From NCBI RefSeq assembly GCF_001921865.1, contig NZ_MSCT01000025.1:172754-236753 (forward strand): a DNA stretch of 64,000 nucleotides, in the 5' to 3' direction. A program made the position numbers and the translations under genes. The stretch comes from Pseudomonas chlororaphis (GTDB lineage: Bacteria > Pseudomonadota > Gammaproteobacteria > Pseudomonadales > Pseudomonadaceae). Within the stretch, counting starts at the first letter, position 1; each line of letters begins with the position of its first letter. The notes beneath the pieces were generated by a model, which had not been told where the DNA came from, did no database searches, and saw only the letters and a program-made list of their open reading frames with translations. Below, in pieces: positions 53,348-62,253 of the stretch.

Positions 53348-54091
53348 ATGCCAGACCCGATACCGACCCCGATTGCCGCCCGGCGCGAGGGCGCCCTGGA
53401 CCTGCTCAAGTGGCTGGCGCTGCTGTGCATGCTGCTCGACCACCTGCGCTATGTCGGCTGGAGCCTCGATGGGCTGTACGTGCCCGGGCGCCTGGCGTTT
53501 CCCTGGTTCTGCCTGGCGCTGGCGGCCAATGTGGCGCGCGCTGGCGCGGCGGACCGCGAGGGCGCCGGGCAGTGGCGTTACCTGGGCTGGCTGCTGCTGT
53601 TCAGCCTGCTCAGCGAGGTGCCGTACCGGCTGTTCATTCCCGACCCCGACACCCTCAATGTGCTGCCGACCCTGGCCCTCGGCCTGCTGGTGGCCCGCGC
53701 CTGGCAGCGCCCCAGCGGACCGACATTATGGCTCGGGGTGGGGGCGGGCTTGCTGGGCGGGCTGTTCGACCGGCAGCTGATGTTCGGCCTGTTCGGTGTA
53801 TTGCTGCCGTTGGCGCTGTTGCTGGCCCTCCAGCGGCGCTGGTACTGGGCGCTGTTGCCGGGGCTGCTGTGCCTGGCGGCCAACCAGTGGGAAAGCCTGC
53901 TGCCGGCGGCGCGCCAGGGCAATCAGCTGGCGGCCTGGGCGCTGGGCGTGTGCCTGTTGGCGCCGGGGTTGGGGTTGCTGGTCCTGCGGCGATTGCGCGA
54001 GGTGTCCGTGCCGCCGATGCGGCGGTGGGCGTACCTGCTGTATCCGGGGCATTTCCTGCTTCTGCTGGCGTTGCGCAACCTGCTGGCCTGA
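53348..54091 (+). CDS. TraX-like integral membrane protein
   Basis: A 247-residue protein with seven or eight hydrophobic segments. The beginning EGALDLLKWLALLCMLLDHLRYV, with its conserved DH, and YLLYPGHFLLLLAL near the end are the TraX/acyltransferase-like signature. TraX itself acetylates F-pilin; chromosomal homologues probably acylate another target. No pilus genes are nearby. It is divergent from ltaE. Confidence 0.8.
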   Translation: MPDPIPTPIAARREGALDLLKWLALLCMLLDHLRYVGWSLDGLYVPGRLAFPWFCLALAANVARAGAADREGAGQWRYLGWLLLFSLLSEVPYRLFIPDPDTLNVLPTLALGLLVARAWQRPSGPTLWLGVGAGLLGGLFDRQLMFGLFGVLLPLALLLALQRRWYWALLPGLLCLAANQWESLLPAARQGNQLAAWALGVCLLAPGLGLLVLRRLREVSVPPMRRWAYLLYPGHFLLLLALRNLLA

Positions 54092-54103
54092 CGGCTGCGC
54101 CAT

Positions 54104-54170
54104 CATCGCGAGCCAGCGTGCTCCTACAGAGACGGCGTCGTTCCTTGTAGGAGCGAGCTTGCTCGCGATC
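54104..54170. repeat. REP pair (REPIN)
   Basis: ATCGCGAGCCAGCGTGCTCC and GTAGGAGCGAGCTTGCTCGC are inverted around a ~25-base spacer, between the TraX-like gene and glyA. Confidence 0.87.
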
Positions 54171-54429
54171 GGTCGCGCAGCGACCTCCGGGCCATTCCCC
54201 GCCACCGCTCCACTGGCGCCGCCAAGCCACGGAACTAGAGCCTTCGCCGTGGGCCATGCACGGGGCTGGGTCTGTCTGCGCCAGGCCATGTCGTAAACGC
54301 ACCTTTGCGTGGCGTCCATAGGCATTTGGCCGGTTGGCGCCGGTCATACCATCGCATCCAAAGGGCACTGCCGCAGGGTACGTGCCTCACCGAGACGAAA
54401 GGCGCACAGCCGCCGCTGGGAGAGACGCG
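54171..54429 (+). promoter_or_regulatory. glyA-sox operon upstream region
   Basis: No gene is present. GbdR-type elements here are weak: ATCGCATCCAAAG at 54351 resembles the cbcX-sdaB repeat but has no clear partner 20-21 bases away. A glycine riboswitch was looked for and not found. The ribosome site GGGAGAG lies 5 bases before the glyA start. Confidence 0.35.
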
Positions 54430-55683
54430 ATGTTCAGCAAGCAAGACCAAATCCAGGGTTATGACGATGCACTGCTGGCGGCGATGAATGCCGAGGAGCA
54501 ACGTCAGGAAGATCACATCGAGCTGATCGCGTCGGAAAACTACACCAGCAAGCGGGTGATGCAGGCCCAGGGCAGCGGTCTGACCAACAAGTACGCCGAA
54601 GGTTATCCGGGCAAGCGCTACTACGGCGGCTGCGAGCACGTGGACAAGGTCGAGGCCCTGGCCATCGAGCGCGCCAAGCAACTGTTCGGCGCCGACTACG
54701 CCAACGTCCAGCCGCACTCCGGTTCCTCGGCCAACAGCGCGGTGTACCTGGCCCTGCTGCAAGCCGGCGACACCATCCTGGGCATGAGCCTGGCCCACGG
54801 CGGCCACCTGACTCACGGCGCCAAGGTGTCGTCCTCGGGCAAGCTGTACAACGCGGTGCAATACGGCATCGACACTAACACCGGCCTGATCGACTACGAC
54901 GAAGTCGAGCGCCTGGCCGTCGAGCACAAGCCGAAGATGATCGTCGCCGGCTTCTCGGCCTACTCCAAGACCCTGGATTTCCCGCGCTTTCGCCAGATCG
55001 CCGACAAGGTCGGCGCGCTGCTGTTCGTCGACATGGCCCACGTCGCCGGCCTGGTCGCCGCCGGCCTGTACCCGAACCCGCTGCCTTATGCCGACGTGGT
55101 CACCACCACTACCCACAAGACCCTGCGCGGCCCGCGCGGCGGCCTGATCCTGGCCAAGGCCAACGAGGAAATCGAGAAGAAGCTCAACGCCGCGGTATTC
55201 CCCGGCGCCCAGGGCGGCCCGCTGATGCACGTGATCGCCGGCAAGGCCGTGTGCTTCAAGGAAGCGCTGGAGCCCGGCTTCAAGGCCTACCAGCAGCAAG
55301 TGATCGAGAACGCCCAGGCCATGGCCGGCGTATTTATCAAACGCGGCTACGATGTAGTGTCCGGCGGCACCGATAACCACCTGTTCCTGGTCAGCCTGAT
55401 CCGCCAGGGCCTGACCGGCAAGGACGCGGACGCCGCCCTGGGCCGTGCCCACATCACCGTGAACAAGAACGCCGTACCGAACGATCCGCAGTCGCCGTTC
55501 GTGACCTCCGGCCTGCGCATCGGCACCCCGGCGGTGACCACGCGCGGCTTCAAGGTGACCCAGTGCGTCGAGCTGGCCGGTTGGATTTGCGACATCCTCG
55601 ATCACCTCGGCGATGCCGATGTCGAGGCCAATGTCGCTCGCCAGGTCTCGGCCCTGTGCGCGGACTTCCCGGTTTATCGCTGA
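54430..55683 (+). CDS. glyA: serine hydroxymethyltransferase
   Basis: A 417-residue PLP enzyme interconverting glycine plus 5,10-methylene-THF and serine. The PLP lysine is in TTTTHKTLRGPRGG (Lys ~229), and HSGSSANSAVYLALL and DMAHVAGLVAAGLYP are conserved. It is the first gene of glyA-soxBDAG, where it uses the glycine and one-carbon units released by sarcosine oxidase. It is probably an isozyme dedicated to this pathway (P. aeruginosa glyA1). Confidence 0.96.
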   Translation: MFSKQDQIQGYDDALLAAMNAEEQRQEDHIELIASENYTSKRVMQAQGSGLTNKYAEGYPGKRYYGGCEHVDKVEALAIERAKQLFGADYANVQPHSGSSANSAVYLALLQAGDTILGMSLAHGGHLTHGAKVSSSGKLYNAVQYGIDTNTGLIDYDEVERLAVEHKPKMIVAGFSAYSKTLDFPRFRQIADKVGALLFVDMAHVAGLVAAGLYPNPLPYADVVTTTTHKTLRGPRGGLILAKANEEIEKKLNAAVFPGAQGGPLMHVIAGKAVCFKEALEPGFKAYQQQVIENAQAMAGVFIKRGYDVVSGGTDNHLFLVSLIRQGLTGKDADAALGRAHITVNKNAVPNDPQSPFVTSGLRIGTPAVTTRGFKVTQCVELAGWICDILDHLGDADVEANVARQVSALCADFPVYR

Positions 55684-55706
55684 GTGCGGTTTTGGAGTAA
55701 ATGACT

Positions 55707-56957
55707 ATGCAACGCTACTCGGGCTTCGGCCTCTTCAAGCACTCCCTCAGCCACCATGAAAACTGGCAGCGCATGTGGCGCACGCCGACCCCGAAAAAGG
55801 TCTACGACGTGGTCATCGTCGGCGGTGGCGGGCATGGCCTGGCGACCGCCTACTACCTGGCCAAGGAGCACGGCATCACCAACGTCGCCGTGGTCGAGAA
55901 AGGCTGGCTGGGCGGCGGCAACACCGCGCGCAACACCACCATCGTGCGGTCCAACTACCTGTGGGACGAGTCGGCGCACCTGTACGAGCACGCGATGAAA
56001 CTGTGGGAAGGCCTGTCCCAGGACCTCAACTACAACGTGATGTTCTCCCAGCGCGGCGTCTACAACCTGTGCCACACCCTGCAGGACATCCGCGATTCCG
56101 AGCGTCGGGTCAGCGCCAACCGCCTCAACGGCGTGGACGGCGAACTGCTCAACGCCAAGCAGGTGGCGGACGAGATTCCGTACCTGGATTGCTCGAAGAA
56201 CACCCGCTACCCGGTGATGGGCGCCACCGTCCAGCGTCGCGGCGGCGTGGCCCGTCACGACGCCGTGGCCTGGGGCTTCGCCCGGGCCGCCGACGCCCTG
56301 GGCGTGGACCTGATCCAGCAGACCGAAGTGATCGGTTTCCGCAAGGAAAACGGTGTGTGCATCGGCGTGGAAACCAACAAGGGTTTCATTGGCGCCAAGC
56401 GCGTCGGCGTGGTCACCGCCGGTAACTCCGGGCACATGGCCAAGCTCGCCGGTTTCCGCCTGCCGATCGAATCCCACCCGTTGCAGGCGCTGGTGTCCGA
56501 GCCGATCAAGCCGATCATTGACAGCGTCATCATGTCCAACGCGGTGCACGGTTACATCAGCCAGTCCGACAAGGGCGACCTGGTGATCGGCGCCGGTATC
56601 GACGGCTGGGTCGGCTACGGCCAGCGCGGTTCGTACCCGGTGATCGAGCACACCATCCAGGCCATCGTCGAGATGTTCCCGGTGCTTTCGCGGGTGCGTA
56701 TGAACCGCCAGTGGGGCGGCATCGTCGACACCACCCCGGACGCTTGCCCGATCATCTCCAAGACCCCGGTGCCGAACATGTTCTTCAACTGCGGCTGGGG
56801 CACCGGCGGCTTCAAGGCCACTCCGGGCTCGGGCAACGTATTCGCCGCGAGCCTGGCCAAGGGCGAGATGCACCCGTTGGCCGCGCCTTTCTCCATCGAC
56901 CGTTTCCACAACGGCGCCCTCATCGACGAACATGGCGCCGCAGCCGTCGCCCACTAA
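55707..56957 (+). CDS. soxB: sarcosine oxidase beta subunit SoxB
   Basis: A 416-residue flavoprotein with FAD motif VVIVGGGGHGLATAYYLAKE (~35-54). The histidine in VARHDAVAWG probably carries covalent FMN, as in the heterotetrameric enzyme. ATG 55707 is chosen because GGAG is 9 bases upstream; an ATG at 55701 is only 3 bases from it. It oxidises sarcosine to glycine, releasing formaldehyde or methylene-THF and hydrogen peroxide, together with SoxD, SoxA and SoxG. Confidence 0.95.
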   Translation: MQRYSGFGLFKHSLSHHENWQRMWRTPTPKKVYDVVIVGGGGHGLATAYYLAKEHGITNVAVVEKGWLGGGNTARNTTIVRSNYLWDESAHLYEHAMKLWEGLSQDLNYNVMFSQRGVYNLCHTLQDIRDSERRVSANRLNGVDGELLNAKQVADEIPYLDCSKNTRYPVMGATVQRRGGVARHDAVAWGFARAADALGVDLIQQTEVIGFRKENGVCIGVETNKGFIGAKRVGVVTAGNSGHMAKLAGFRLPIESHPLQALVSEPIKPIIDSVIMSNAVHGYISQSDKGDLVIGAGIDGWVGYGQRGSYPVIEHTIQAIVEMFPVLSRVRMNRQWGGIVDTTPDACPIISKTPVPNMFFNCGWGTGGFKATPGSGNVFAASLAKGEMHPLAAPFSIDRFHNGALIDEHGAAAVAH

Positions 56958-56971
56958 CAGGAGACACACTC

Positions 56972-57301
56972 ATGTTGCATATCTTCTGTCCTCACTGCGG
57001 CGAACTGCGCTCCGAAGAGGAATTCCATTCGTCCGGCCAGGCGCACATCCCGCGTCCGCTGGACCCGAACACCTGCACCGACGAACAGTGGGGCGACTAC
57101 ATGTTCTTCCGCGACAACCCGCGCGGCCTGCACCACGAGCTGTGGATCCATGCCGCCGGTTGCCGCCAGTACTTCAACGCCACCCGCGACACCGTGACCT
57201 ACGAGATTCTCGAAACCTACAAGATCGGTACCAAGCCGCAATTCACCGACAAGACCGATAGCCCGAAAGCGGCCACGCAGGCTCTGGGAGAGAAGGTATG
57301 A
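56972..57301 (+). CDS. soxD: sarcosine oxidase delta subunit SoxD
   Basis: A 109-residue zinc protein with Cys6, Cys9, His60 and Cys64 (FCPHCG; LWIHAAGC), matching the known zinc ligands of the delta subunit. AGGAG precedes the ATG. It overlaps soxA by four bases (ATGA). It is structural in the heterotetramer. Confidence 0.94.
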   Translation: MLHIFCPHCGELRSEEEFHSSGQAHIPRPLDPNTCTDEQWGDYMFFRDNPRGLHHELWIHAAGCRQYFNATRDTVTYEILETYKIGTKPQFTDKTDSPKAATQALGEKV

Positions 57302-60300
57302 GCCAGTCCAATCGCCTGTCCAACGGCGGACGCATCGACCGCAACAAAGTCCTCAGCTTCAGCTTCAACGGCCAGACCTATAAAGGCTTCGAGGGCGACA
57401 CCCTGGCCGCGGCCCTGCTGGCCAACGGCGTCGACATCATCGGTCGCAGCTTCAAGTATTCCCGGCCGCGCGGCATCTTTGCCGCCGGTGCCGAAGAGCC
57501 GAACGCGGTGCTGCAGATCGGCGCCACCGAAGCCACCCAGATTCCTAACGTGCGCGCCACCCAACAGGCGCTGTACCAGGGCCTGGTCGCCACCAGCACC
57601 AACGGCTGGCCGAGCGTCAACAACGACATGATGGGGATTCTCGGCAAGGTTGGCGGCAAGCTGATGCCGCCGGGCTTCTACTACAAAACCTTCATGTACC
57701 CGCAATCGTTCTGGATGACCTACGAGAAGTACATCCGCAAGGCCGCGGGCCTGGGCCGTTCGCCGACCGAGAACGACCCGGACACCTACGACTACATGAA
57801 CCGGCACTGCGACGTGCTGGTCGTCGGCGCCGGCCCTGCCGGCCTGGCCGCGGCCCTGGCGGCCGCGCGCAGCGGCGCGCGGGTGATCCTTGCCGACGAG
57901 CAGGAAGAATTCGGCGGCAGCCTGCTGGACAGCCGCGAAAGCCTCGACGGCAAGCCGGCGGCCGAATGGGTGGCCACCGTGGTCGCCGAACTGAAATCGC
58001 TGCCGGACGTGACCCTGCTGCCGCGGGCCACCGTGAACGGCTACCACGACCACAACTTCCTGACCATCCACGAGCGCCTGACCGACCACCTCGGCGACCG
58101 CGCGCCGATCGGCCAGGCGCGCCAACGTATCCACCGGGTCCGCGCCAAGCGCGTGGTGCTGGCCACCGGTGCCTGCGAGCGTCCGCTGGTCTATGGCAAC
58201 AACGACGTGCCGGGCAACATGCTGGCCGGCGCGGTGTCGGTCTACGTGCGCCGCTACGGCGTGGCGCCGGGCAAGAAACTGGTGCTCAGCACCAACAACG
58301 ACCATGCCTACCGCGTGGCCCTGGACTGGCTCGACGCCAGCCTGCAAGTGGTGGCCATCGCCGATGCCCGGCACAACCCACGCGGTGCGCTGGTGGAAGA
58401 AGCCCGCGCCAAGGGCATCCGCATCCTCACCTCCAGCGCGGTGATCGAAGCCCGCGGCAGCAAGCACGTGACCGGCGCCCGTGTCGCGGCGATCGACGTC
58501 AAGGCGCATAAAGTCACCAGCCCCGGTGAGTGGCTGGACTGCGACCTGATTGCCAGCTCCGGCGGCTACAGCCCGGTGGTGCACCTGGCGTCCCACCTGG
58601 GCGGCAAGCCGACCTGGCGTGAAGACATCCTCGGTTTCGTACCGGGCGAAGCGCCGCAGAAACGCGTGTGCGTCGGCGGCATCAACGGCGTCTACGGCCT
58701 CGGCGATTCCCTGGCCGACGGTTTCGAAGGGGGCGTGCGCGCTGCCAGCGAAGCCGGTTTCAACGCCGTGGAAGCCGTGCTGCCCAAGTCCCTGAGCCGC
58801 CTGGAAGAACCGACCCTGGCGCTGTTCCAGGTGCCCCACGAGAAAAGCACCGCGCGGGCGCCGAAGCAATTCGTCGACCTGCAGAACGACGTCACCGCCG
58901 CCGCCATCGAACTGGCGACCCGCGAGGGCTTCGAGTCGGTCGAGCACGTCAAGCGCTACACCGCGCTGGGCTTCGGCACCGACCAGGGCAAGCTCGGCAA
59001 CGTCAACGGCCTGGCCATCGCGGCGCGCTCGCTGAACGTGAGCATCCCGCAGATGGGCACCACCATGTTCCGTCCGAACTACACGCCGGTGACCTTCGGC
59101 GCCGTGGCCGGCCGTCACTGCGGGCACATTTTCGAGCCGGTGCGTTTCACCGCGCTGCACGCGTGGCACGTGAAGAACGGCGCCGAGTTCGAGGACGTCG
59201 GCCAGTGGAAGCGCCCCTGGTACTTCCCGAAGAATGGCGAAGACCTGCATGCCGCGGTCAAGCGCGAGTGCAAGGCGGTGCGCGACAGCGTCGGCCTGCT
59301 CGACGCCTCGACCCTGGGCAAGATCGACATCCAGGGCCCGGATGCCCGTGAATTCCTCAACCGCATCTACACCAACGCCTGGACCAAGCTCGACGTGGGC
59401 AAGGCGCGCTACGGCCTGATGTGCAAGGAAGACGGCATGGTCTTCGACGACGGCGTGACCGCCTGCGTCGGCGACAACCACTTCATCATGACCACCACCA
59501 CCGGTGGCGCCGCGCGCGTCCTGCAGTGGCTGGAGATCTACCAACAGACCGAGTGGCCGGACCTCAAGGTGTACTTCACCTCGGTCACCGACCACTGGGC
59601 GACCATGACCCTGTCCGGGCCGAACAGCCGCAAGCTGCTCAGCGAAGTCACCGACATCGACCTGGACAAGGACGGCTTCCCGTTCATGACCTGGAAAGAA
59701 GGCTTGGTGGGCGGCGTGCCGGCGCGGGTGTTCCGCATCTCCTTCACCGGCGAGCTGTCGTACGAAATCAACGTCCAGGCCGACTACGCCATGGGCGTGC
59801 TGGAACAGATCGTCGAGGCCGGCAAGCAGTACAACCTGACCCCGTATGGCACCGAGACCATGCACGTGCTGCGGGCCGAGAAGGGCTTCATCATCGTCGG
59901 CCAGGACACCGACGGCTCGATGACCCCGGACGACCTGAACATGGGCTGGTGCGTGGGCCGCACCAAACCGTTCTCGTGGATCGGCTGGCGTGGCATGAAC
60001 CGCGAAGACTGCGTGCGCGACCAGCGCAAGCAACTGGTGGGCCTCAAGCCGATCGACCCGAACCAGTGGTTGCCGGAAGGCGCGCAGCTGGTGTTCAACA
60101 CCAAGCAGGCGATCCCGATGAGCATGGTCGGTCACGTGACCTCCAGCTATGCCCACAACTCCCTGGGCTATTCGTTTGCCATGGGCGTGGTCAAGGGCGG
60201 CCTCAAGCGCATGGGCGAGCGAGTGTTCGCGCCCCTGGCCGACGGCACGGTGATCGAGGCGGAGATCGTTTCCTCGGTGTTCTTCGACCCGAAAGGCGAT

Positions 60301-60315
60301 CGCCAGAACGTGTAA
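57298..60315 (+). CDS. soxA: sarcosine oxidase alpha subunit SoxA
   Basis: A 1005-residue subunit. The N-terminal ~100 residues are a ferredoxin-like domain without cluster cysteines (YKGFEGDTLAAALLANGVD), followed by an NAD-binding flavin-type domain (DVLVVGAGPAGLAAALAAARSG, ~170-190). The last ~390 residues are a GcvT-like aminomethyltransferase domain that binds tetrahydrofolate and captures formaldehyde. Full length for the family. Confidence 0.96.
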   Translation: MSQSNRLSNGGRIDRNKVLSFSFNGQTYKGFEGDTLAAALLANGVDIIGRSFKYSRPRGIFAAGAEEPNAVLQIGATEATQIPNVRATQQALYQGLVATSTNGWPSVNNDMMGILGKVGGKLMPPGFYYKTFMYPQSFWMTYEKYIRKAAGLGRSPTENDPDTYDYMNRHCDVLVVGAGPAGLAAALAAARSGARVILADEQEEFGGSLLDSRESLDGKPAAEWVATVVAELKSLPDVTLLPRATVNGYHDHNFLTIHERLTDHLGDRAPIGQARQRIHRVRAKRVVLATGACERPLVYGNNDVPGNMLAGAVSVYVRRYGVAPGKKLVLSTNNDHAYRVALDWLDASLQVVAIADARHNPRGALVEEARAKGIRILTSSAVIEARGSKHVTGARVAAIDVKAHKVTSPGEWLDCDLIASSGGYSPVVHLASHLGGKPTWREDILGFVPGEAPQKRVCVGGINGVYGLGDSLADGFEGGVRAASEAGFNAVEAVLPKSLSRLEEPTLALFQVPHEKSTARAPKQFVDLQNDVTAAAIELATREGFESVEHVKRYTALGFGTDQGKLGNVNGLAIAARSLNVSIPQMGTTMFRPNYTPVTFGAVAGRHCGHIFEPVRFTALHAWHVKNGAEFEDVGQWKRPWYFPKNGEDLHAAVKRECKAVRDSVGLLDASTLGKIDIQGPDAREFLNRIYTNAWTKLDVGKARYGLMCKEDGMVFDDGVTACVGDNHFIMTTTTGGAARVLQWLEIYQQTEWPDLKVYFTSVTDHWATMTLSGPNSRKLLSEVTDIDLDKDGFPFMTWKEGLVGGVPARVFRISFTGELSYEINVQADYAMGVLEQIVEAGKQYNLTPYGTETMHVLRAEKGFIIVGQDTDGSMTPDDLNMGWCVGRTKPFSWIGWRGMNREDCVRDQRKQLVGLKPIDPNQWLPEGAQLVFNTKQAIPMSMVGHVTSSYAHNSLGYSFAMGVVKGGLKRMGERVFAPLADGTVIEAEIVSSVFFDPKGDRQNV

Positions 60316-60323
60316 CAAGGTCC

Positions 60324-60425
60324 ATGTAGGAGCGAGCTTGCTCGCGAAAAGATCAGCGACCACCACCCGTTGTCGCAGGATCGACCGCCGCTTCGCGGCT
60401 ATCGCGAGCAAGCTCGCTCCTACAG
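60324..60425. repeat. REP pair (REPIN) between soxA and soxG
   Basis: GTAGGAGCGAGCTTGCTCGCGA and its inverted copy flank ~55 bases within the sox operon. Confidence 0.88.
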
Positions 60426-60469
60426 CCATTTGCGGTTCGCCGCGAAACAGAATTCAAGACAGGTGCTCT

Positions 60470-61102
60470 ATGACCGCAGTCAACGTTTACCAACAGCGCC
60501 CGACCACTGGGGCCAAGGCCGAGTCGTCGCTGCACCATGCCGACCTCGCCAGCCTGGTGGGCAAGGGCCGCAAGAACGCAGGCGTGACCCTGCGCGAGAA
60601 AAAACTCCTCGGTCACCTGACCATCCGCGGCGACGGCCATGACCCGGCCTTCGCCGCCGGCGTGCACAAGGCCCTGGGCCTGGAACTGCCGGTGGCCCTG
60701 ACCGTGGTCGCCAAGGGCGAAACCAGCCTGCAATGGCTGGGCCCGGACGAATGGCTGCTGGTGGTGCCGAGCGGCGAAGAGTTCGCCGCCGAGCAGAAAT
60801 TGCGCGAAGCGCTGGGCGAGCTGCATATCCAGATCGTCAACGTCAGCGGCGGCCAGCAGATCCTCGAGCTGTCCGGCCCCAACGTGCGCGACGTGCTGAT
60901 GAAGTCCACCAGCTACGACGTGCACCCCAACAATTTCCCGGTGGGCAAGGCCGTCGGCACCGTGTTCGCCAAGTCGCAGCTGGTGATCCGCCGTATGGGC
61001 GAAGACACCTGGGAACTGGTGATCCGCCGCAGCTTCTCCGATTACTGGTGGCTGTGGCTGCAGGATGCCGCCGCCGAATACGGCCTTAGCGTCCAGGCTT
61101 GA
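60470..61102 (+). CDS. soxG: sarcosine oxidase gamma subunit SoxG
   Basis: A 210-residue subunit resembling the GcvT C-terminal fold, with LQWLGPDEWLLVVPSGEE, NVSGGQQILELSGPNVRDVL and WELVIRRSFSDYWWLWLQDA as family blocks. ATG 60470 follows AGGTG. It is separated from soxA by a REPIN, so its mRNA level may differ from soxBDA. Confidence 0.94.
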   Translation: MTAVNVYQQRPTTGAKAESSLHHADLASLVGKGRKNAGVTLREKKLLGHLTIRGDGHDPAFAAGVHKALGLELPVALTVVAKGETSLQWLGPDEWLLVVPSGEEFAAEQKLREALGELHIQIVNVSGGQQILELSGPNVRDVLMKSTSYDVHPNNFPVGKAVGTVFAKSQLVIRRMGEDTWELVIRRSFSDYWWLWLQDAAAEYGLSVQA

Positions 61103-61111
61103 AGCCGGACC

Positions 61112-61216
61112 CTGTAGCCGCTGCCGCAGGCTGCGAACGACCCCACAGGGGGGCGCCGCTCTTGAGGGCCCGGGAAGGCCCTTCGGGCCTTATCGCAGCC
61201 TGCGGCAGCGGCTACA
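61112..61216. repeat. TGTAGCCGCTGCCG-family palindromic pair between soxG and purU
   Basis: CTGTAGCCGCTGCCGCAGGC and GCCTGCGGCAGCGGCTACA flank an interior hairpin (AAGGCCCTTCGGGCCTT). Confidence 0.9.
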
Positions 61217-61261
61217 AGGATATGCCGCCTACCGAGGCATTCACGAACAGGAGTTATCCGC

Positions 61262-62119
61262 ATGAGCCGCGCCCCCGATACCTGGATTCTGACCGCCGAC
61301 TGCCCCAGCGTGCTCGGCACGGTGGATGCGGTGACCCGCTTTCTGTTCGAGCAGGGCTGCTACGTCACCGAGCACCATTCCTTCGATGACCGCCTTTCGG
61401 GGCGTTTTTTCATTCGCGTGGAGTTCCGCCAGCCCGAGGATTTCGACGAGCAGGCGCTGCGTAACGGTCTGAGCGAACGCCTTCGGGCCTTCGACATGAA
61501 CGTTGAGCTGACCCCGCCGCACCATCGGCCGAAAGTGGTGATCATGGTGTCCAAGGCCGATCATTGCCTCAACGACCTGCTCTACCGCCAGCGCATCGGC
61601 CAGTTGGCGATGGACGTGGTGGCGGTGGTGTCCAACCACCCGGACCTCAAGCCCCTCGCCGACTGGCACCAGATCCCGTACCACCACTTCCCCCTGGACC
61701 CCAACGACAAACCGTCCCAGGAGCGCCAGGTGTGGCAGGTGATCGAGGACTCCGGCGCCGAACTGGTGATTCTTGCGCGCTACATGCAAGTGCTGTCGCC
61801 GGAGCTGTGCCGCAAGCTCGACGGCAAGGCGATCAACATCCACCACTCCCTGCTGCCCGGTTTCAAGGGCGCCAAGCCCTATCACCAGGCCTACAACAAG
61901 GGCGTGAAACTGGTGGGCGCCACCGCGCACTACATCAACAACGACCTGGACGAAGGTCCGATCATCGCCCAGGGCGTGGAGGTGGTGGACCACAGCCATT
62001 ACCCCGAGGACCTGATCGCCAAGGGCCGCGATATCGAGGGCCTGACCCTGGCGCGGGCCGTGGGTTATCACATCGAGCGGCGGGTGTTCTTGAACGCCAA
62101 TCGCACGGTGGTTTTATAA
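61262..62119 (+). CDS. purU: formyltetrahydrofolate deformylase
   Basis: A 285-residue enzyme hydrolysing 10-formyl-THF to formate and THF. An N-terminal ACT domain (~5-80) is followed by a formyltransferase fold with INIHHSLLPGFKGAKPY and the catalytic aspartate in DEGPIIAQGVE. AGGAG is 8 bases from the ATG. In this operon it restores free THF while methyl groups are being oxidised. Likely the pathway-linked PurU paralogue. Confidence 0.95.
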   Translation: MSRAPDTWILTADCPSVLGTVDAVTRFLFEQGCYVTEHHSFDDRLSGRFFIRVEFRQPEDFDEQALRNGLSERLRAFDMNVELTPPHHRPKVVIMVSKADHCLNDLLYRQRIGQLAMDVVAVVSNHPDLKPLADWHQIPYHHFPLDPNDKPSQERQVWQVIEDSGAELVILARYMQVLSPELCRKLDGKAINIHHSLLPGFKGAKPYHQAYNKGVKLVGATAHYINNDLDEGPIIAQGVEVVDHSHYPEDLIAKGRDIEGLTLARAVGYHIERRVFLNANRTVVL

Positions 62120-62120
62120 C

Positions 62121-62151
62121 CTGTAGGCGCAGCCTTCGGCAGCGGCTACAG
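62121..62151. repeat. single, shortened TGTAGCCGC-family repeat
   Basis: CTGTAGGCGCAGCCTTCGGC...AGCGGCTACAG is a compact hairpin after purU. Confidence 0.7.
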
Positions 62152-62253
62152 CGATAACGATTTTGAAAACGAAACAGCATCTGTACCCGAGCACTCTGCG
62201 CGCTGCCCCTTTCCGGCAACGCGGTTTCATAAAAACAACAGCGAGGTGAAAGC

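Noticed and set aside
54171..54429. Possible glycine riboswitch ahead of glyA
   Set aside because: None of the conserved glycine-aptamer helices or core bases could be traced.
57217..60429. 1070-codon open frame on the minus strand
   Set aside because: It is exactly antisense to soxA, its protein is rich in His/Gln/Val/Ala without any domain, and GC-rich codon use routinely opens this frame.
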